NCBI RefSeq assembly: GCF_000422925.1 | Contig: NZ_AUGZ01000018.1 | Span: forward strand, 53,344 to 117,343 | From: Paludibacterium yongneupense DSM 18731 | GTDB lineage: Bacteria; Pseudomonadota; Gammaproteobacteria; Burkholderiales; Chromobacteriaceae | Reading direction: 5' to 3' | DNA length: 64,000 bases | In this document: one piece after another, positions 35,866-46,164 of the stretch | Position numbering within the stretch: the first letter of the stretch is position 1 | How the letters are laid out: the number at the start of each line of letters is the position of its first letter | Program-made: the position numbers and the translations under genes | Notes under the pieces: generated by a model | Databases searched by the model: none | Seen by the model: the letters and a program-made list of their open reading frames with translations, nothing else | What the model was told of the DNA's origin: nothing

Positions 35866-37050
35866 TCAAGGGCAGCGTGCCCGATAGGCGGTCCCCCCCT
35901 GCCCGGCCCACAGCCGGTATGGCGTCCCCGGCTGCAGATAGGCGCTCTGCCCCTGAGCCAGCTGCAGCGTAGCGACCGCCGCCGACAAGGTCACCGCCCC
36001 GGCCACGACCAGAATCATTTCCGGCCCGCTCGCCGTTAGCGCCACCTCCTCGCCGGCCAGCAGGCCGACGCGATCCAGCGCAAACCAGGTCTCGCCCGGC
36101 AACTCGAAACGCATGAGCCGGGCATCGGGGCCGGCAGCGGCAATCACCCGCGGCGTCACGGGCGAGCAATCCACGACCTCCAGCAGCGCTTCGGCGTCGA
36201 CATGCTTGGCGGTCAACCCGGCGCGCAGCACATTGTCCGAGTTCGCCATCAGCTCGACGTTGCGACCTCGCAGATAGGCATGCGGCAGCCGTGCCGGCTG
36301 ATAGATGGCCTGGCCCGGCTGCAGACACACGAGGTTGAGCAGATAAAACGCGAACAGTCCGCAGTCGGGACGCGCCGGGTCGCCGACCCGGGCCATCCAG
36401 TCATCGGGGCTGTCCGTTGCCGTCTCTTCATTCTGCAAACGCAGGATCAGCGGCGAGAGAATCTCGTACAACGCCGCTTGCGACAGCAACAGCAGATAGC
36501 GATAGAAGTCCGTCATCGTGCCTCCGCCCAGGACCGGCGACAAACCACGCAGCTCAGGCCGCGCCTCCAGCGCGGCTTCGATCGCGGCCCGCTCGCGAAA
36601 ACCATGCAGCAACCAGAAGGGCGACAGCGCGACCATCATCTCGGGCTTGGGATACGGATCGCGGTAATTGCGTTCGGGGGCATGCAGATCGATGCCCGCC
36701 GCGCTTTCGCGCGCGAAGCCCGCCTGTGCCATCGCCGCATCGGGATGCACCTGAATCGACAACGGTTCGCTCACATCCAGCACCTTGAGCAAGAACGGCA
36801 GCCGCTCGCCGTGCAAGCGCCGGCAGGCCTCTCCCAGATAGGCGTCCGGGTCGTGCGCGATCGCGTAGTTCAGCGGCTGCGGGCCGAGCGGGGTCATGAC
36901 GATGGACGGCGCCTCTTCGTGCGCGCCCAGCCACCACTCGGCAAAGCGGCTGTCGCCGTGATTGTCGAGCTTCATCAGGTCGGGGATGAAACGGCGTCCG
37001 CCCCAGGCGTAATGCTGGGCCAATCCGACCAGTTGATAGGCTGCACTCAT
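35866..37050 (-). CDS. manA: Mannose-6-phosphate isomerase, class I
   Basis: 394 residues, standard length. Zinc and active-site features: QVHPD (about 99), PERNYRDPYPKPEMMVAL (Glu ligand), and LPHAYLRGRNVELMANSDNVLRAGLTAKHVD (His ligand and catalytic Arg). It interconverts mannose 6-phosphate and fructose 6-phosphate for polysaccharide precursors. Stands alone, with a Dabb-domain gene just upstream on the same strand (31 bases). Confidence 0.95.
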   Translation of the reverse strand: MSAAYQLVGLAQHYAWGGRRFIPDLMKLDNHGDSRFAEWWLGAHEEAPSIVMTPLGPQPLNYAIAHDPDAYLGEACRRLHGERLPFLLKVLDVSEPLSIQVHPDAAMAQAGFARESAAGIDLHAPERNYRDPYPKPEMMVALSPFWLLHGFRERAAIEAALEARPELRGLSPVLGGGTMTDFYRYLLLLSQAALYEILSPLILRLQNEETATDSPDDWMARVGDPARPDCGLFAFYLLNLVCLQPGQAIYQPARLPHAYLRGRNVELMANSDNVLRAGLTAKHVDAEALLEVVDCSPVTPRVIAAAGPDARLMRFELPGETWFALDRVGLLAGEEVALTASGPEMILVVAGAVTLSAAVATLQLAQGQSAYLQPGTPYRLWAGQGGTAYRARCP

Positions 37051-37081
37051 GGTGTTGCCTCCCTGTCTCAGGCTGCGCCGA

Positions 37082-37387
37082 TCATGCGCGACGCGGCAGA
37101 TAATCGACGACGACGAGTTCGGCCAGCAAGGGGCGGAACAGGCGTTTCAAGTCCGCGTGCGCAGGATGCGGCAAATACGCATCGCGGGCCGCCGCATCGG
37201 CAAAGGTCATCAGCACGCAATGGCTGAACCCGGCATTCTTGCCTTCGGGGCTGTCGTTCTCGCCCCACTCGACCGCCGAAAGGCCGGCCACCCGTTCCGG
37301 CATCCGCTCGAACGCCCGCATCAGCCCGGCCAGATCGTCGGGGGTGGCCGAGTCGTGAAAACGGATCAGCAATACATGTCTATACAT
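37082..37387 (-). CDS. Dabb (stress-responsive alpha/beta barrel) domain protein
   Basis: 101 residues from the ATG at 37387, with AAAGGA 9 bases upstream. Typical: MYRHVLLIRFHDSATPDDLAGL at the start, VEWGENDSPEG, FSHCVLMTFADAAARDAYLPHPAH. This ferredoxin-like dimeric fold occurs in stress-related and some aromatic-cyclising proteins. Here no partner is evident. Confidence 0.88.
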   Translation of the reverse strand: MYRHVLLIRFHDSATPDDLAGLMRAFERMPERVAGLSAVEWGENDSPEGKNAGFSHCVLMTFADAAARDAYLPHPAHADLKRLFRPLLAELVVVDYLPRRA

Positions 37388-37409
37388 ACGTCGGCATCCT
37401 TTCAGATTC

Positions 37410-37718
37410 TCAAAGAAGCGATCGCGACGGCGACGGCCTGCGGAAACGGGCGGGCAGATCGCCGGCCTCAAGCGCGGGGCGCCAGACCATCGCCCGCTGT
37501 TGCAATTGACGACACTCGCGACGATCGCGCTGATTCATGCACGCCTTGGCCGCCATGATGCCGGACGCGTCCATCGCAATCGCGGCCAGGCCGGGCACCC
37601 GCTTCGGCTCTCGCTCCAAGCGGCACACCGGGCGGATCACACGACAGGGCACATGCGGGAAAGCGGAATTCAGACTGTTGGAGTCAAGGCCGACGCGGGA
37701 GTTCTCGCGGTCGGCCAC
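37410..37718 (-). CDS. Hypothetical Cys-containing protein or remnant
   Basis: 102 residues from a GTG at 37718; the frame is open further to 37760 but has no better start. Third codon positions are about three-quarters G or C, as in the real genes nearby, so it has probably been under selection. It contains PCRVIRPVCRL and ACMNQRDRREC (paired Cys). No signal peptide or family is recognised. It ends 22 bases before the Dabb start. An adjacent open frame at 37684-38028 in a shifted phase suggests that it may be the tail of a broken longer gene. Confidence 0.35.
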   Translation of the reverse strand: MADRENSRVGLDSNSLNSAFPHVPCRVIRPVCRLEREPKRVPGLAAIAMDASGIMAAKACMNQRDRRECRQLQQRAMVWRPALEAGDLPARFRRPSPSRSLL

Positions 37719-38028
37719 CAGTCGATACGGCGTCAGATCGGCGCTGGCTGCACTTCAAGAAATCACTCTCTTCACCGCACCGGGCGCTGATGCCATGCGG
37801 TATTTTCTCTTCTAAAGCGACGGACCGATCGCGGACTTCATGCTCCAGGTCAGGACTCCCTTGCCCCGCGACATGCGGCGACATCACCCGAACCGTGATC
37901 TTGAGCGAACCCTGCGTCGATGGGCGCAGAATGGAACAGCATTGCGGCAGGAACTGGCCGTTGAATTCGACAGGGACGCATACCGCCCTGTCGGCGAAGA
38001 GGGGATGGGCCTCGGTCGAAATATCGCG
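37684..38028 (-). pseudogene. Open frame without a start, possible 5' part of a decayed gene
   Basis: Between a TAG at 38031-38029 and a stop at 37684 the minus strand is open for 115 codons but offers no early start codon with a ribosome site; the first plausible one (GTG-ATG at about 37890) leaves 67 residues. The translated stretch looks protein-like (VPVEFNGQFLPQC, SLKITVRVMSPHV, DLEHEVRDRSVALEE) and overlaps the frame at 37410-37718 in another phase. A single frameshift around 37700-37760 would join them. The family is not recognised, and this may still be chance. Confidence 0.3.
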
Positions 38029-38362
38029 CTAGTCGGGCGGGCGGTCTGGGTCGAAGCCCATGGCCCGCATGCCGACGCCGCAGCAGACGGCTGCGGCTAT
38101 CGTCCGATAGTCACTTGAGTATAGCCCATCCCCGTCCGGCGGCACCTTGCGACCGCGATACCGCGCCACGCCCCGGAGCCGTCCCCCTCCCGTCATGCGA
38201 ACACACGCAGGGGGCTATCCGGGCGCCTTGGCCCCCCCCGACGTTGTCATGTGCTTTAGTGCATGAAGCGCGCGACGCGGCCACGACCGGATTAAACTGC
38301 TAGTTGCTGGATTGGCCTGCGCGCGACGTCGGCGGGGCACAAAATGGAAAAGGGGGATCAGG
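38029..38362. other. Intergenic stretch without a supported gene
   Basis: No reading frame combines a start, a ribosome site and normal codon use. It includes the promoter side of the DUF2799 gene; the AT-richer part near 38270-38305 (GATTAAACTGCTAG) is the best candidate for that promoter. Confidence 0.5.
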
Positions 38363-38746
38363 ATGAACAAACGCTTGCTGCTGTGTCTGCTGCCGGCCCT
38401 GCTGGCCGGCTGCGCCACGATGAATGAACAGGAATGCCGCAGCAAGACACCGGCCACGGTCGGGCTGTCGGACGGCAGGCAGGGTTACGGCGTCTGGAGG
38501 CTGGACAAGCATGCCGACTCCTGCGCCCGCTTCGGCATCGGCTTCGACCGCAACGCCTATCTGAAGGCGCGCGCCGAGGGTCTGCTCAGCTACTGCACGC
38601 CGGACAATGGCGAGCGGGCCGGGGCGCGCGGCGAACGCTACGAATACGTTTGCCCCGCGGCGCTGGAGCCGGCCTTTCTCGCACGCTACCGGCCCGCCTA
38701 CCGCGACTGGCTCGCTGCGCAGCACAGCCGCTGGTGGTGGCCATGA
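38363..38746 (+). CDS. DUF2799 lipoprotein
   Basis: 127 residues from the ATG at 38363 (AGGGGGATCAGG upstream). A lipoprotein signal ends in LLAGC, so the mature protein starts with lipid-modified C16. The mature part has GLSDGRQGYG..RLDKHADSCARFGIGFDRNAYLKARAEGLLSYCTP, the DUF2799 pattern with paired Cys. Function unknown. It converges with mltA, only 4 bases separating the stops. Confidence 0.85.
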   Translation: MNKRLLLCLLPALLAGCATMNEQECRSKTPATVGLSDGRQGYGVWRLDKHADSCARFGIGFDRNAYLKARAEGLLSYCTPDNGERAGARGERYEYVCPAALEPAFLARYRPAYRDWLAAQHSRWWWP

Positions 38747-38750
38747 TCCA

Positions 38751-40013
38751 TCAGGCGCCCGGACGCACGCCCTTGGGCAGCAGCAGCCACAAGCTGCCCT
38801 GTTGCTTCATCCTGCCCGCGTACAACCCGGCTTCGGTGCCATAACCCCAGAACAGATCCGCGCGCAGGGCACCGCGAATGGCATTGCCGACATCCTGCGC
38901 CGCGACCAGACGTGCGAGCGGCGCATCGGACTGCGGCCAGGTGGTCGACAGCCAGACCGGCGTCCCGAGCGGGATATAGCGCGGGTCGACCGCAATGCTG
39001 TAGCCATCGGTCAAGGGCACGCCCAGCGCGCCGACCGGTCCCTCGGCACCGGCGGCGGACGCGCGGAAATAGACATAGCGCGGATTGACATCGAACAGCT
39101 CCTGCTGCCGCTGCGGGTTGGTACGCACCCAGCCCTGTATGCCTTGCATCGATGCCGAGGACAAGGGCAACTGCCCGTGGTCGGCGAGCCAGCGGCCGAT
39201 GGAGACATAGGCATAACCGTTATTGTCGGCAACGCCAACGCGCAGGATGCGGCCATCGTCGAGCTGAATCCGCCCGGAACCCTGAACCTGCAAAAAGAAC
39301 AGTTCGACCGCATCGTCGACCCAGGCCAGCACGGGCGCGCGCGCGCCCCCCTGCCCGCGCGCGATTTCGGCGCGGGTGTAATACGGCAGCAGACGTCCGC
39401 CTTCTATCCGTCCTTTCAGACTCCCGCCATGCATCGCGGCCGGGAAATCGGACAACCAGACCTCGACCTGCCCCGCTCCCGGCGTACTGACGCCGGGAAC
39501 CCAGACCAGCCGGTTGCCTGCCGCCCGCCGCGCAACCGCCACGCTGCGCGTGCGCGCCGCGGCAGGCAGATCCAGCGTCATCAGATCGGAGGGAACGCCA
39601 TACACCGGATAGGGCGTACGCTCGCTGCGGTTCAGGCTGCCATTGAGCATGGGCTCATAGTAACCGGTGATCAGACCGCGCTCGCGCGCCCCGTCATGCA
39701 GCTGCCAGGCACTGAAACGCGCTTCGAAAAAGCGCCGGATAGCGTCTTCGTCGCGGGCATCCAGCGTAGCCGCCGCCGCGCAGACCGCCCTCCAGTCGCG
39801 GCGCTGTCCGGTCTCGCGGCAGGTGCGGCGAAAAGCCTCCAGCGAGCCGGCCAGCGACGGTCCCGGCCAGGACGGCAAGGCACCGACCTCGATCTGCTCC
39901 AGATCGGCCCGGCCCGCCACCGGCGCGGGCTGGGAAGAATAAGGAACCAGAGGGGGAGCGGACGAGCAGGCCGCGAGGCCGAGCAGTGCAATCAGAATCA
40001 GACGTGAGCGCAT
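38751..40013 (-). CDS. mltA: Membrane-bound lytic murein transglycosylase A
   Basis: 420 residues, lipoprotein signal ending LAAC (C16). MltA domain: GLITGYYEPMLNGS, WLSDFPAAMHGGSLKGRIEGG, PVLAWVDDAVELFFLQVQGSGRI. A 3D domain with conserved Asp residues closes the protein (SIAVDPRYIPLGTPVWLST, RLVAAQDVGNAIRGALRADLFWGYG). It cleaves peptidoglycan glycan strands to 1,6-anhydro products from the outer membrane's inner face. Confidence 0.96.
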   Translation of the reverse strand: MRSRLILIALLGLAACSSAPPLVPYSSQPAPVAGRADLEQIEVGALPSWPGPSLAGSLEAFRRTCRETGQRRDWRAVCAAAATLDARDEDAIRRFFEARFSAWQLHDGARERGLITGYYEPMLNGSLNRSERTPYPVYGVPSDLMTLDLPAAARTRSVAVARRAAGNRLVWVPGVSTPGAGQVEVWLSDFPAAMHGGSLKGRIEGGRLLPYYTRAEIARGQGGARAPVLAWVDDAVELFFLQVQGSGRIQLDDGRILRVGVADNNGYAYVSIGRWLADHGQLPLSSASMQGIQGWVRTNPQRQQELFDVNPRYVYFRASAAGAEGPVGALGVPLTDGYSIAVDPRYIPLGTPVWLSTTWPQSDAPLARLVAAQDVGNAIRGALRADLFWGYGTEAGLYAGRMKQQGSLWLLLPKGVRPGA

Positions 40014-40100
40014 GGGGAGCCGTAATGAAGGATCAACGGGAATTGTACAACAAGCCGCGCGTGCTTGACGCAGCCGGCGGCCGGTCGCGGGTACGGGCGC

Positions 40101-40793
40101 TCAGTGCTCGTTCAAACGATAACCGACGCCGGTCTCGGTCAGAATATGGCTGGGCAGCGCGGGATTGTCTTCCAGCTTCTGCCGCAAATGTCCCATATAG
40201 ACGCGCAGATAGTGGTTGCTCTCGGAAAAGGACGGCCCCCATACCATGCGCAGCAGCTCGCGGTGCGTGATGACGCGGCCGGCCTCGCTGATCAGGGAGG
40301 TCAGCAAGCGATATTCGATCGGCGTCAACTTCACCAGCTGTTCGCCCTTGAACACCTGGCGCGCAACCAGGTCGACCCGGACATCCCCGAAACGGAACAC
40401 CTGCTGCGGCGCCGCGCTGCCGGCGACGCGCCGTCGCAGCAACACTCGCACCCGGGCCATGCATTCGGCGACGCCAAAGGGTTTGGTCAGATAATCCTCG
40501 GCGCCGGCATCGAGAGCCGCGACTTTTTCCATCTCCTGCGTCCGCGCCGACAGCACCAGGATGGGGATCTGCGACCACTCGCGCAGCCGGTAAATGACGT
40601 CGACCCCGTCCATATCCGGCAGGCCGAGATCGAGGATCACCAGATCCGGCTTGCGCGTTTCCACTTCGATCAGCCCCTGCCTGCCCCCCTCCGCCTCATA
40701 CACGGCCATGCCCTCGGCCTCGAGCGCGGTGGCCAGAAAGCGGCGGATCGATTTTTCGTCCTCGATCAGGACAATATGGATTTTGTCACTCAT
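40101..40793 (-). CDS. kdpE: KdpE response regulator
   Basis: 230 residues. Receiver domain with E11/D12 and phospho-acceptor D55 (LVILDLGLPDMDG), then an OmpR-type winged helix (LTPIEYRLLTSLISEAGRVITHRELLRMVWG). The start overlaps the kdpD stop by 4 bases (ATGA). It activates the kdp operon when potassium is scarce; a KdpE-like AT-rich site lies at 48213-48241. Confidence 0.96.
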   Translation of the reverse strand: MSDKIHIVLIEDEKSIRRFLATALEAEGMAVYEAEGGRQGLIEVETRKPDLVILDLGLPDMDGVDVIYRLREWSQIPILVLSARTQEMEKVAALDAGAEDYLTKPFGVAECMARVRVLLRRRVAGSAAPQQVFRFGDVRVDLVARQVFKGEQLVKLTPIEYRLLTSLISEAGRVITHRELLRMVWGPSFSESNHYLRVYMGHLRQKLEDNPALPSHILTETGVGYRLNEH

Positions 40794-43474
40794 GCCTCAG
40801 GCTCCGGCAGCGGCGGCGGCGTTCCGACCGGCAGGGTAAATTCGAAACAGGCCCCGTGCGGCTCGACATTGCGTGCCACGATGCTTCCGCCGTGCGCCTC
40901 GACGATGGCAAGGCAGATGGACAGGCCGAGGCCGACGCCGGAGGTGGCCGATTCGGTCTCGCCACGGGTGAATTTGTCGAACAGATGCGACTCGATGCCG
41001 GCAGGCAGCCCGGGGCCGTTGTCGGTGACGCTCACCACGACATTGTCGCCGGCTTCGCGCGCGGACAGGACGATGAGCGATCCCGATGGCGTGTATTTGC
41101 CGGCATTCTGCAGCAGATTGACCAGCACCCGCTCGATCAGCACCTCGTCGAACTCCAGCAGCGGCAAGGACGGCGGCAACGCGATCCGGAGGACATGGTC
41201 GCACAAAGCATGTTCGGAGGCACGCACGGCACTGCCGACCACTTCTTCCAGCAGCAGCCACTGCCGCTTGAGGCGGACGCCCGATTGCAGACGCGCCATA
41301 TCCAGCAGGTTGGTCACCAGGCTGTTCATGCGCAGCGCCTCATCCTGGATGGAATGCGCGACGTCGCGATGCTGCTCCGGGCTCAGGGTCTCGTGGTCAA
41401 ACAGGGTCGCCAGGCCGACCAGCGTCGTCAGCGGCGTGCGCAGATCATGCGACACGGCCGCCAGTACACTGTTGCGCAGGCGTTCCGACTCCATCGCCAC
41501 AATCGCATCCTGCGCCACTTCGACGTAGTGTACCCGTTCCAGCGCCAGCGCGACCTGGGCCGCGCAGGTTTCCAGCAAGCGCTGCTGCTCGGGTAGAAAG
41601 ACCTGCCGCCTATCTTCCGGCTGCAGTGCCAGCACTCCGCGCGTACGCATCGGCGCCTTGAGCGGGACATACAGGTCGGGGCTGGACGGCAGGGTATTGG
41701 TGCCGAGTCCGGCGGGCTGCTGGTGATCGTAGACCCATTGCGCCACGCCGCTGTCGGCCGCCGCCTCGCTGCCGCCGACGACCTTCACTTGTTCCTGGCT
41801 GTTGGGCAGGTAGATCCGGCATTGCGCATTGAACAAGGCACTGATGTAGCTGATGCCGCTCTCGACGATCTGCGCCGCAGTCAGGGCGCCGGCCAGCTCG
41901 CGGCCGAGGTCGTACAAGGCGCGCGTTCGCCGTTCGCGGTAGGTGGCGATGTGAGCCTCGAACCCGAGCCGGGCCGTCAGTTGGCTGATGATCAGCGCCA
42001 CGATCAGCATGACGGCGAAGGTCAGCAGATACTGGGTGTCGGAGACGCTGAACGAGAGCCGCGGCGGCACGAAAATGAAGTCGAAGGCTGCCACGGACAG
42101 AAACGATGCCAGCACCCCCGGCCCGCGTCCGAAGCGCACCGCGACGAGCACCACTTCCAGCAGGTAGAGCATGATGACGTTGGACAGCTCGAAATACGGG
42201 GCCAGCAGACCGGCGGCGCCGGTCGCGACGACGCAGCTCGCCGCCGCCGCGCTGTAGCCGAGGCGCTTGCGCTGCTCGGCCTGGTCATCGAACAGCAATC
42301 CCCCCGAGCCGCGCTTGGGCGAAACATCGTCGCTCATCTCATGTGCGACGACATAGACATCGACATCGCGCGCATGCTGCGACAACTGATCGACCAGCGA
42401 TGGCGACAGCAATTGCGACAGCCGCGAACGCATCGAGCGGCCGACGACCAGCTTCGACACATTACGGCTGGACGCATAGGCAAGCAGCGTGCTGGCCAGC
42501 GACGCCCCGGCCAGCACGCTGGTTTCCGCGCCCAGTTCCTGCGCAAGGTGCAACACCTTGAGCACACGGTCGCGTCTCTCGTCGGACAAGCGGTGCAGTT
42601 TGGGGGTTTCCACATAGACGCACAACCAATCCGCGTCGAGACTGGCGGCCAGCCGCTTGGCACTGCGCACCAGCTTGTCGCCGCCGGGTCCGGGTCCGAG
42701 GCAGATCAGCAAGCGCTCGCGCGCATGCCAGCCGGACTGAATGGACTGGTCGGCGCGATACGCGCGCATCTGGGCGTCGACACGGTCGGCCGTGCGCCGC
42801 AGCGCCAGCTCGCGCAGGGCCAGAAGGTTGCCCTTGCGGAAAAAATTCTGCCCGGCGCGCCGCGCCTGTACCGGCAGATAGACCTTGCCCGCCTGCAGCC
42901 GGGTCAGCAGTTCGTCCGGCGGCAAGTCGACCAGGGCGACCTCGTCGGCGAGGTCGAACACGCGGTCGGGCAGCGTCTCGCGCACGACGACGCCGGTGAT
43001 CTGCCCGACCACATCGTTGAGACTCTCCAGATGCTGTACGTTAAGCGTGGAATAGACATCGATGCCGGCGGCAAGCAGCTCTTCGACATCCTGCCAGCGC
43101 TTGGGGTGGCGCGAACCGGGGATATTGGAATGGGCGAATTCATCGATCAGGATCAGCGCCGGCTTGCGCGCGAGCGCCGCATCCAGATCGAACTCGTCGA
43201 GCACGCGATCGCGGTAGTCGATCTTGCGGGGCGGCAGAACCGTCAAGCCCTGAACCAGCGCCGCCGTCTCGCTGCGACCGTGCGTTTCCACCACGCCGAC
43301 GACCACGTCGACGCCTTCGGCCTGGCGGCTTCTGGCAGCGACGAGCATGGCGTAGGTCTTGCCCACCCCGGCGCAAGCGCCGAAGAAAATCTTCAGACGC
43401 CCGCGCCGGGCCGCCTCTTCTTCCCGCTTCAGCTCATTGAGCAGGGCATCGGGATCAGGACGTTGGTCGTTCAT
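40790..43474 (-). CDS. kdpD: KdpD sensor histidine kinase
   Basis: 894 residues, full length. Order: KdpD N-terminal domain with Walker A GACAGVGKTYAM and VVETHGRSET (about 20-240), a universal-stress-like domain (about 250-370), four membrane spans (about 405-500), a GAF-like region, HisKA (VSHDLRTPLTTLVG) and HATPase (NLLQNAGKYTP, DNGPGLP, GVGLGLSI). It senses low potassium or turgor and phosphorylates KdpE. Confidence 0.97.
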   Translation of the reverse strand: MNDQRPDPDALLNELKREEEAARRGRLKIFFGACAGVGKTYAMLVAARSRQAEGVDVVVGVVETHGRSETAALVQGLTVLPPRKIDYRDRVLDEFDLDAALARKPALILIDEFAHSNIPGSRHPKRWQDVEELLAAGIDVYSTLNVQHLESLNDVVGQITGVVVRETLPDRVFDLADEVALVDLPPDELLTRLQAGKVYLPVQARRAGQNFFRKGNLLALRELALRRTADRVDAQMRAYRADQSIQSGWHARERLLICLGPGPGGDKLVRSAKRLAASLDADWLCVYVETPKLHRLSDERRDRVLKVLHLAQELGAETSVLAGASLASTLLAYASSRNVSKLVVGRSMRSRLSQLLSPSLVDQLSQHARDVDVYVVAHEMSDDVSPKRGSGGLLFDDQAEQRKRLGYSAAAASCVVATGAAGLLAPYFELSNVIMLYLLEVVLVAVRFGRGPGVLASFLSVAAFDFIFVPPRLSFSVSDTQYLLTFAVMLIVALIISQLTARLGFEAHIATYRERRTRALYDLGRELAGALTAAQIVESGISYISALFNAQCRIYLPNSQEQVKVVGGSEAAADSGVAQWVYDHQQPAGLGTNTLPSSPDLYVPLKAPMRTRGVLALQPEDRRQVFLPEQQRLLETCAAQVALALERVHYVEVAQDAIVAMESERLRNSVLAAVSHDLRTPLTTLVGLATLFDHETLSPEQHRDVAHSIQDEALRMNSLVTNLLDMARLQSGVRLKRQWLLLEEVVGSAVRASEHALCDHVLRIALPPSLPLLEFDEVLIERVLVNLLQNAGKYTPSGSLIVLSAREAGDNVVVSVTDNGPGLPAGIESHLFDKFTRGETESATSGVGLGLSICLAIVEAHGGSIVARNVEPHGACFEFTLPVGTPPPLPEPEA

Positions 43475-43483
43475 TCATGCTTT

Positions 43484-44053
43484 CTAAGAAAGTTGGTCCA
43501 GGGCGAGGTTCAACTCCAGCACATTGACGCGCGGCTGTCCCAGAATACCCCAGGTCTTGCCTTGCACATGCCCGGCGACCAGCGCGTTGACCTTGTCCAC
43601 GGGCAGATGCCGCAGCGCGGCAACACGCATGACCTGATAATACGCCGCCGCCGGCGTGATTTCCGGATCGAGGCCGCTGGCCGACGACGTTACCAGATCG
43701 ACCGGCACCGGACCGGCGGGAACCGGCCCCGCCGCTTTCAGTGCGTCGATGCGGCCTTTGACCTCATCCAGCAGGGCGGGGTTGGTCGGGCCGGTATTCG
43801 AACCGCCCGAATTGGCAGCATTGTTCGGCATCGGAGACGTAGCCGACAGGCGGCCCCAGAAATAGCGCGGCTCGGTGAAGTTCTGTCCGATCAGAGACGA
43901 GCCGACGACCTTGTCGCCAACGGCGATCAGGCTGCCGTTGGCCTGGTTCGGGAAGACCGCCTGCGCGGCTCCGGTCACCGCCAGCGGATAGATCAGCCCG
44001 GTCAGCAGGGTCAGGGTAGAAAAGACGACCAGTGCGGGACGAATGCTTGCCAT
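43484..44053 (-). CDS. kdpC: Potassium-transporting ATPase subunit C
   Basis: 189 residues with one N-terminal membrane span ([22 protein letters not shown]) and the KdpC pattern: [37 protein letters not shown]-like [44 protein letters not shown]. It stabilises the pump complex. Lies 10 bases after kdpB. Confidence 0.97.
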   Translation of the reverse strand: MASIRPALVVFSTLTLLTGLIYPLAVTGAAQAVFPNQANGSLIAVGDKVVGSSLIGQNFTEPRYFWGRLSATSPMPNNAANSGGSNTGPTNPALLDEVKGRIDALKAAGPVPAGPVPVDLVTSSASGLDPEITPAAAYYQVMRVAALRHLPVDKVNALVAGHVQGKTWGILGQPRVNVLELNLALDQLS

Positions 44054-44063
44054 GATGTATTCC

Positions 44064-46136
44064 TTAGACCCAACCCAGCAGGGTGAGGGCCATATCGATC
44101 AATTTGATGCCGACGAAGGGAACGGCGATGCCGCCCAGGCCATAGATCAGCAGGTTGTTGCGCAGCAGTTGCGCAGCGGCCTGGGCACGGTAGCTGACCC
44201 CTTTCAGCGCCAGCGGGATCAGCGCCACGATGACGAGTGCGTTGAAAATAACCGCCGATAGGATGGCCGAGTTCGGGCTGCTCAGTCCCATGACGTTGAG
44301 CGCGCCCAATTGCGGGTAGGTCGCCGCGAACGCCGCCGGGATGATGGCGAAATACTTGGCCACATCGTTCGCGATCGAGAAGGTCGTCAGCGAACCGCGC
44401 GTCATCAGCATCTGCTTGCCGATCTCGACGATCTCGATCAACTTGGTCGGATTCGAATCCAGATCGACCATATTGCCGGCTTCCTTCGCCGCCTGGGTGC
44501 CGGTGTTCATCGCCACCGCCACATCGGCCTGCGCCAGCGCCGGCGCATCGTTGGTGCCATCGCCGGTCATCGCCACCAGCATCCCGCGCGCCTGATGGCT
44601 GCGGATCAGCTCGAGCTTGTTTTCCGGCGTCGCTTCGGCCAGGAAATCGTCGACCCCGGCTTCGGCCGCGATCGCGGCGGCGGTCAGCGGATTGTCGCCG
44701 GTGATCATGATGGTCTTGATCCCCATCTGCCGCAGCTCGGCAAAACGCTCCTTGATGCCCCCTTTGACAATGTCCTTGAGTTCGATCACGCCGAGCACGC
44801 GATTGGCTTCGCAGACCAGCAGCGGAGTCGATCCGCGGCGTGCCACCTCTTCCACCGTACGCAGCACGGCCTCGGGAAATACCCCCCCCTGCTCTTGCAC
44901 ATGGCGGCGGATCGCGTCGATCGCCCCCTTGCGGATCTGGCGCCCGCCGAAATCGACGCCGCTCATGCGGGTAGTCGCCGAGAACGGGATAAATACCGCT
45001 TCATGCCCTTGCAATTCACGTTGGCGCAGATTGAAACGCTGCTTGGCCAGCACCACGACGCTACGCCCTTCCGGCGTTTCGTCGGCCAGCGATGCCAGTT
45101 GCGCGGCATCGGCCAGCGCCTCTTCGCTCACCCCGGCTGCCGGAATGAAAGTCGAGGCCTGACGGTTGCCGAGCGTGATGGTGCCGGTCTTGTCGAGCAG
45201 CAGCACGTCGACGTCGCCGGCGGCTTCCACGGCACGGCCCGAGGTCGCGATCACATTGGCGCCCATCATGCGGCTCATGCCGGCCACGCCGATGGCCGAC
45301 AGCAGGCCGCCGATGGTGGTCGGAATCAGGCATACGAGCAAGGCCACCAGCACCGTAATCGAAATCGGGTGGCCGACGTGAGCCACACCCACGCTGAACA
45401 TCGAGAAGGGCAGCAGCGTTACCGTCACCACCAGGAACACGATGGTCAGGGCCACCAGCAGAATGGTCAGTGCGATCTCGTTCGGCGTTTTCTGACGCTT
45501 GGCGCCTTCGACCATGGCGATCATGCGGTCGAGAAAGGTTTCTCCGGGGTTGGCGGTGATCTTGACCACGATCCAGTCGGACAGCACGCGGGTGCCGCCG
45601 GTGACCGAGCTGAAATCGCCGCCCGACTCGCGGATCACCGGGGCCGATTCGCCGGTAATCGCCGATTCATCGACCGAGGCCACCCCTTCGACGACTTCGC
45701 CGTCGACCGGGATCACGTCGCCCGCCTCGACCAGTACGACGTCGCCCTTGCGCAGGCTCGCGCCATCGATCACGCTGACCTTGGCGTCGCGGCGCGGCGC
45801 CGATAGCTTCTTGGCCACCACGTTCTGCTTGGCCGCGCGCAGGCTGGCGGCCTGCGCCTTGCTGCGGCCCTCGGCCATTGCTTCGGCGAAGTTGGCGAAC
45901 AACACCGTGAACCACAACCACAAGGCAATGGCCAGAATAAAGCCGAACGGCGCCTCGCCGTGGCCCTGCGCGGCCGGTATCAGCAGCAGCGTGGTCATGA
46001 TGCTGCCGATGAAGACGACGAACATCACCGGATTGCGCCACTGCGTTTTCGGCGACAGTTTGCGGAATGAGTCGATCACTGCCGGCTTGAGCAGCGCGGG
46101 ATCGAACATGGATTTTGATGCGGAATGGGTTTGCAT
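44064..46136 (-). CDS. kdpB: Potassium-transporting P-type ATPase subunit B
   Basis: 690 residues from the ATG at 46136 (AAAAGGGA upstream). P-type ATPase: phosphorylated Asp in [17 protein letters not shown] loop ([16 protein letters not shown]), [14 protein letters not shown] and [17 protein letters not shown] hinge, [10 protein letters not shown]. It hydrolyses ATP to drive potassium through KdpA. About seven membrane spans. Confidence 0.98.
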   Translation of the reverse strand: MQTHSASKSMFDPALLKPAVIDSFRKLSPKTQWRNPVMFVVFIGSIMTTLLLIPAAQGHGEAPFGFILAIALWLWFTVLFANFAEAMAEGRSKAQAASLRAAKQNVVAKKLSAPRRDAKVSVIDGASLRKGDVVLVEAGDVIPVDGEVVEGVASVDESAITGESAPVIRESGGDFSSVTGGTRVLSDWIVVKITANPGETFLDRMIAMVEGAKRQKTPNEIALTILLVALTIVFLVVTVTLLPFSMFSVGVAHVGHPISITVLVALLVCLIPTTIGGLLSAIGVAGMSRMMGANVIATSGRAVEAAGDVDVLLLDKTGTITLGNRQASTFIPAAGVSEEALADAAQLASLADETPEGRSVVVLAKQRFNLRQRELQGHEAVFIPFSATTRMSGVDFGGRQIRKGAIDAIRRHVQEQGGVFPEAVLRTVEEVARRGSTPLLVCEANRVLGVIELKDIVKGGIKERFAELRQMGIKTIMITGDNPLTAAAIAAEAGVDDFLAEATPENKLELIRSHQARGMLVAMTGDGTNDAPALAQADVAVAMNTGTQAAKEAGNMVDLDSNPTKLIEIVEIGKQMLMTRGSLTTFSIANDVAKYFAIIPAAFAATYPQLGALNVMGLSSPNSAILSAVIFNALVIVALIPLALKGVSYRAQAAAQLLRNNLLIYGLGGIAVPFVGIKLIDMALTLLGWV

Positions 46137-46164
46137 GGCTTGTTTTTCCCTTTTCGGCGCGGGC

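Noticed and set aside
37719..38362. Insertion-sequence remnant in the gene-poor stretch
   Set aside because: No terminal inverted repeats, target duplication or transposase-like residues were seen; frames look like a decayed cellular gene at best.
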